NCBI RefSeq assembly: GCF_015714725.1
Contig: NZ_WBKM01000135.1
Location: forward strand, 30,290-94,289
Direction: 5' to 3'
Source: Nostoc sp. WHI
GTDB lineage: Bacteria > Cyanobacteriota > Cyanobacteriia > Cyanobacteriales > Nostocaceae
Length of the DNA: 64,000 nucleotides
A program made the translations under genes and the position numbers. Positions 62,361-64,000 of the stretch are shown piece after piece (the first letter of the stretch is position 1; each line of letters begins with the position of its first letter). The notes under the pieces were generated by a model, which had not been told where the DNA came from, did no database searches, and saw nothing but the letters and a program-made list of their open reading frames with translations.

Positions 62361-62798
62361 TTAGGTCTGTTGATTTGTCTTCATAAAATCCAATATAATT
62401 TGCTGATGCATATAACCCAAAGGTCGCACTTCGCCAGCGTTTTGCGAATAACATTTACCTTGGTGAATATCTTCTGGGGTAAAGAATCCCATGTCCCAGC
62501 CTTCATTCAGAACCAGTTGATTTAATTCCACCAAAAGCGGCGCGTGAAAGACATGACGGATAACTTTTTCATCGGGATAACAGCCAAATTCAACAAAGGG
62601 TGGTAGTACATAGCCTATTTCTTCTAATATTTCTCGCTTTACTGCTACATCTGGCGTTTCACCGGGTTCGAGATGACCGCCAAACAGCGCCCAGTACCCA
62701 GGGTAGAGAATACCAGGAATATTATCCCGCAGTTGCATGAGAAATTTGTTTTCTTGGTAGAGAATTGCGATCGCTACATGCAGTGGTTGATTGGTCAT
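62361..62798 (-). CDS. Nudix hydrolase
   Basis: 145 residues. The Nudix box is GGHLEPGETPDVAVKREILEEIGY (G-x5-E-x7-REUxEExGU satisfied). The N-terminal strand HVAIAILYQENKFLMQLRDNIPGI and the following PGYWALFGG are typical. It hydrolyses a nucleoside diphosphate linked to another group; the substrate cannot be told. It is transcribed on the minus strand, 38 bp downstream of the lipoprotein gene. Confidence 0.92.
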   Translation of the reverse strand: MTNQPLHVAIAILYQENKFLMQLRDNIPGILYPGYWALFGGHLEPGETPDVAVKREILEEIGYVLPPFVEFGCYPDEKVIRHVFHAPLLVELNQLVLNEGWDMGFFTPEDIHQGKCYSQNAGEVRPLGYMHQQIILDFMKTNQQT

Positions 62799-62835
62799 AA
62801 ATTTTGATTTATTTGGCTCTTCTATGTTGTAATTA

Positions 62836-63324
62836 TTACTCTTCTTCTAAATAAACTTCTCCCAATTCTTTGCCAGCTAAGGGGATACTTCGGTAGCGAA
62901 CTTTACCCTTAATTACTACTTGCGATCGCTCGCCCAGATCCTTTTGATTGGTGACAACCCAAATCTTGCCAGTTGAGTCATTAATTTCATAAGCCCACTG
63001 CTTTATCAAGGGAGCTTGCTTTTCTACCTTACCTTGGATGTAAACTATAGCCTGATTGTCTTGTTCTGGTTTAATTTCTCGAATTGGAGTGACATTAGTG
63101 CCAATTTTCAAGTTACTCCCGCTCAAGCCAGAAGGTGTCAAACTACCACAACTACAAAGTCCCACCACCAAAAAAAAAGTAAACCCCAGGCGGTAGGAAA
63201 CAATGCTGTGTCCGTACAATAACGAAAGAGACAAATTTCTCGCTTGTTGCATGAAAGCCACCGATTGAGCAAATTTTTGGGTCACTGCTTGCTTTGTCGC
63301 CAGTTTAATTAGGTCAGTTCCCAT
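62836..63324 (-). CDS. Probable lipoprotein with an OB-like domain
   Basis: 162 residues from the ATG at 63324; an internal Met at residue 25 is an alternative start. A hydrophobic segment RLGFTFFLVVGLCSCGS ends with a lipobox-like L-C-S-C-G, suggesting lipid attachment at a Cys. The mature part is strand-rich: AIVYIQGKVEKQAPLI, WAYEINDSTGKIWVVTN, SQVVIKGKVRY, like a small OB-fold. If the long N-terminus is real, the signal is unusually late. Function unknown. Confidence 0.65.
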   Translation of the reverse strand: MGTDLIKLATKQAVTQKFAQSVAFMQQARNLSLSLLYGHSIVSYRLGFTFFLVVGLCSCGSLTPSGLSGSNLKIGTNVTPIREIKPEQDNQAIVYIQGKVEKQAPLIKQWAYEINDSTGKIWVVTNQKDLGERSQVVIKGKVRYRSIPLAGKELGEVYLEEE

Positions 63325-63494
63325 CTATATTATTCTCTTCGGTTTCAGAAACACACTCTCAATGTAATGGGGCATTGAAAAACTCTTCTCTACCCCCCCC
63401 AGTTTTAGAGTGCCCATCCTCGCAAGAAAGCTTCGCCGTGAAAGAATCTTGGGCGCGATCGCTTGAGTAAAAAAGAGTGGAGTTTTTATACTTC

Positions 63495-63584
63495 AGGACT
63501 TACGCAAACAATAGCCGAAACCTTGATTTTCAGGTAGGGGCAATTCATGAATTGCCCCTACAGCGTGTAGTTTTGCGTAAGTCC
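63495..63584. repeat. MITE-like element with perfect AGGACTTACGCAAA termini
   Basis: AGGACTTACGCAAA (63495-63508) and TTTGCGTAAGTCCT (63571-63584) are perfect 14-bp inverted repeats around a 62-bp centre with GGGGCAATTCATGAATTGCCCC. It is closely related to 62069-62161 and shares ends with 18944-19114. Confidence 0.85.
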
Positions 63585-63597
63585 TATACTTGTTCAC

Positions 63598-63891
63598 GAG
63601 TATCAAAGGTGGATGAACGGAGTTAAAAGACTCGTTAATGAGTATCAGAGGTGGATGAATGGAGCTAAAAGACTCGTTAATGAGTATCAAAGGTGGATGA
63701 ACGGAGTTAAAAGACTTGTTAATGAGTATCAGAGGTGGATGAATGGAGTTAAAAGACTCGTTAATGAGTATCAAAGGTGGATGAACGGAGCTAAAAGACT
63801 CGTTAATGAGTATCAGAGGTGGATGAATGGAGCTAAAAGACTCGTTCATGAGTATCAAAGGTGGATGAATGGAGTTAAAAGACTCGTTCAT
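63598..63891. repeat. 42-bp tandem array, 7 copies
   Basis: The unit is GAGTATCAAAGGTGGATGAA then CGGAGTTAAAAGACTCGTTAAT. Copies alternate at a few sites (CGGAG/TGGAG, TTAAA/CTAAA, ATCAA/ATCAG). Since 42 is a multiple of three, both strands stay open: the plus strand gives WMNGVKRLVNEYQR repeats, the minus strand SFNSIHPPLILINE repeats. There is no clear ribosome binding site. It begins 14 bp after a MITE-like element. It shares motifs with the 21-bp array at 46560-46800. Confidence 0.9.
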
Positions 63892-64000
63892 GAATCTTAA
63901 TTTATACAAGTTATAGTTATAAATCATTCTCCTCTGCACCCACTACCCTCAATACGGTTCGGTTAAGGCAAGAGACGCGATAAATCGCCGTCTCTACAAT
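63892..64000. other. Intergenic end of window with a short hairpin
   Basis: No gene. AGAGACGCGATAAATCGCCGTCTCT (63971-63995) is a dispersed hairpin (AGAGACG...CGTCTCT) frequent in Nostocales. Confidence 0.5.

Noticed and set aside
63493..63939. Open frames on both strands of the 42-bp array
   Set aside because: Same reason; the unit length is a multiple of three and neither frame has a start signal.

Overview
The window looks like the chromosome of a filamentous, Nostoc-like cyanobacterium. The octamer GCGATCGC (HIP1) recurs throughout, intergenic regions carry the short tandem and palindromic repeats usual in Nostocales, and the housekeeping genes (secA, ribF, surE, pheS, pilT, a KaiB-domain protein) read as cyanobacterial. 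There are no rRNA or tRNA genes.

1-18.8 kb is part of a contractile injection system (CIS). On the + strand are a 5'-truncated fibre-like protein, a small conserved protein, sheath, inner tube, a zinc-ribbon protein, a Pro/Ser-rich linker protein, a DUF4255 (Pvc16-like) protein, an AAA+ ATPase (Pvc15-like) and a small protein. Most of these are coupled by 4-nt overlaps. Convergent to them are two proteins with the eCIS core domain (DUF4157). One is a 1669-residue giant ending in an RGH-type nuclease-like domain, directly overlapped by a SUKH (SMI1/KNR4) gene. That layout reads as an injected toxin with its immunity gene. Spike, baseplate and tape-measure genes are not in the window; they may lie to the left.

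18.8-30 kb is mixed. It holds a 49-residue membrane peptide gene, relics of an aspartyl-protease gene beside an intact copy, a UPF0175/DUF3368 toxin-antitoxin pair, a DUF3800 gene, secA, a di-haem cytochrome, a RelE/RelN-type pair and a MoxR ATPase. A palindromic repeat has been incorporated in frame into both the cytochrome and the RelE-like toxin.

30-44 kb is rich in conflict systems. It contains an EACC1-like protein followed by a caspase/coiled-coil/DnaJ-C-like/TPR protein, a DUF433/DUF5615 pair and Uma2 gene bracketed by inverted repeats, a DUF262 + HEPN operon, a second Uma2 gene, and DUF4926 and DUF433 genes. These are interleaved with ribF, an MBL hydrolase, surE and pheS. A strongly structured, possibly non-coding RNA segment lies upstream of ribF.

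44-58 kb is mainly ordinary: S9 peptidase, proline iminopeptidase, an RsmB/NOP methyltransferase, a DUF2157/GDYXXLXY-like pair, an SH3/peptidoglycan-binding protein, wecB, pilT and a KaiB-domain protein. A 21-bp tandem array lies at 46.6 kb.

58.2-60.9 kb is a CRISPR array of 31 repeats that read as identical, with no cas genes in the window. The rest has an AI-2E transporter, a Nudix hydrolase, a probable lipoprotein, MITE-like elements with AGGACTTACGCA termini, and a 42-bp tandem array apparently related to the one at 46.6 kb.

All family assignments come from reading the translated sequence; no database search was run.
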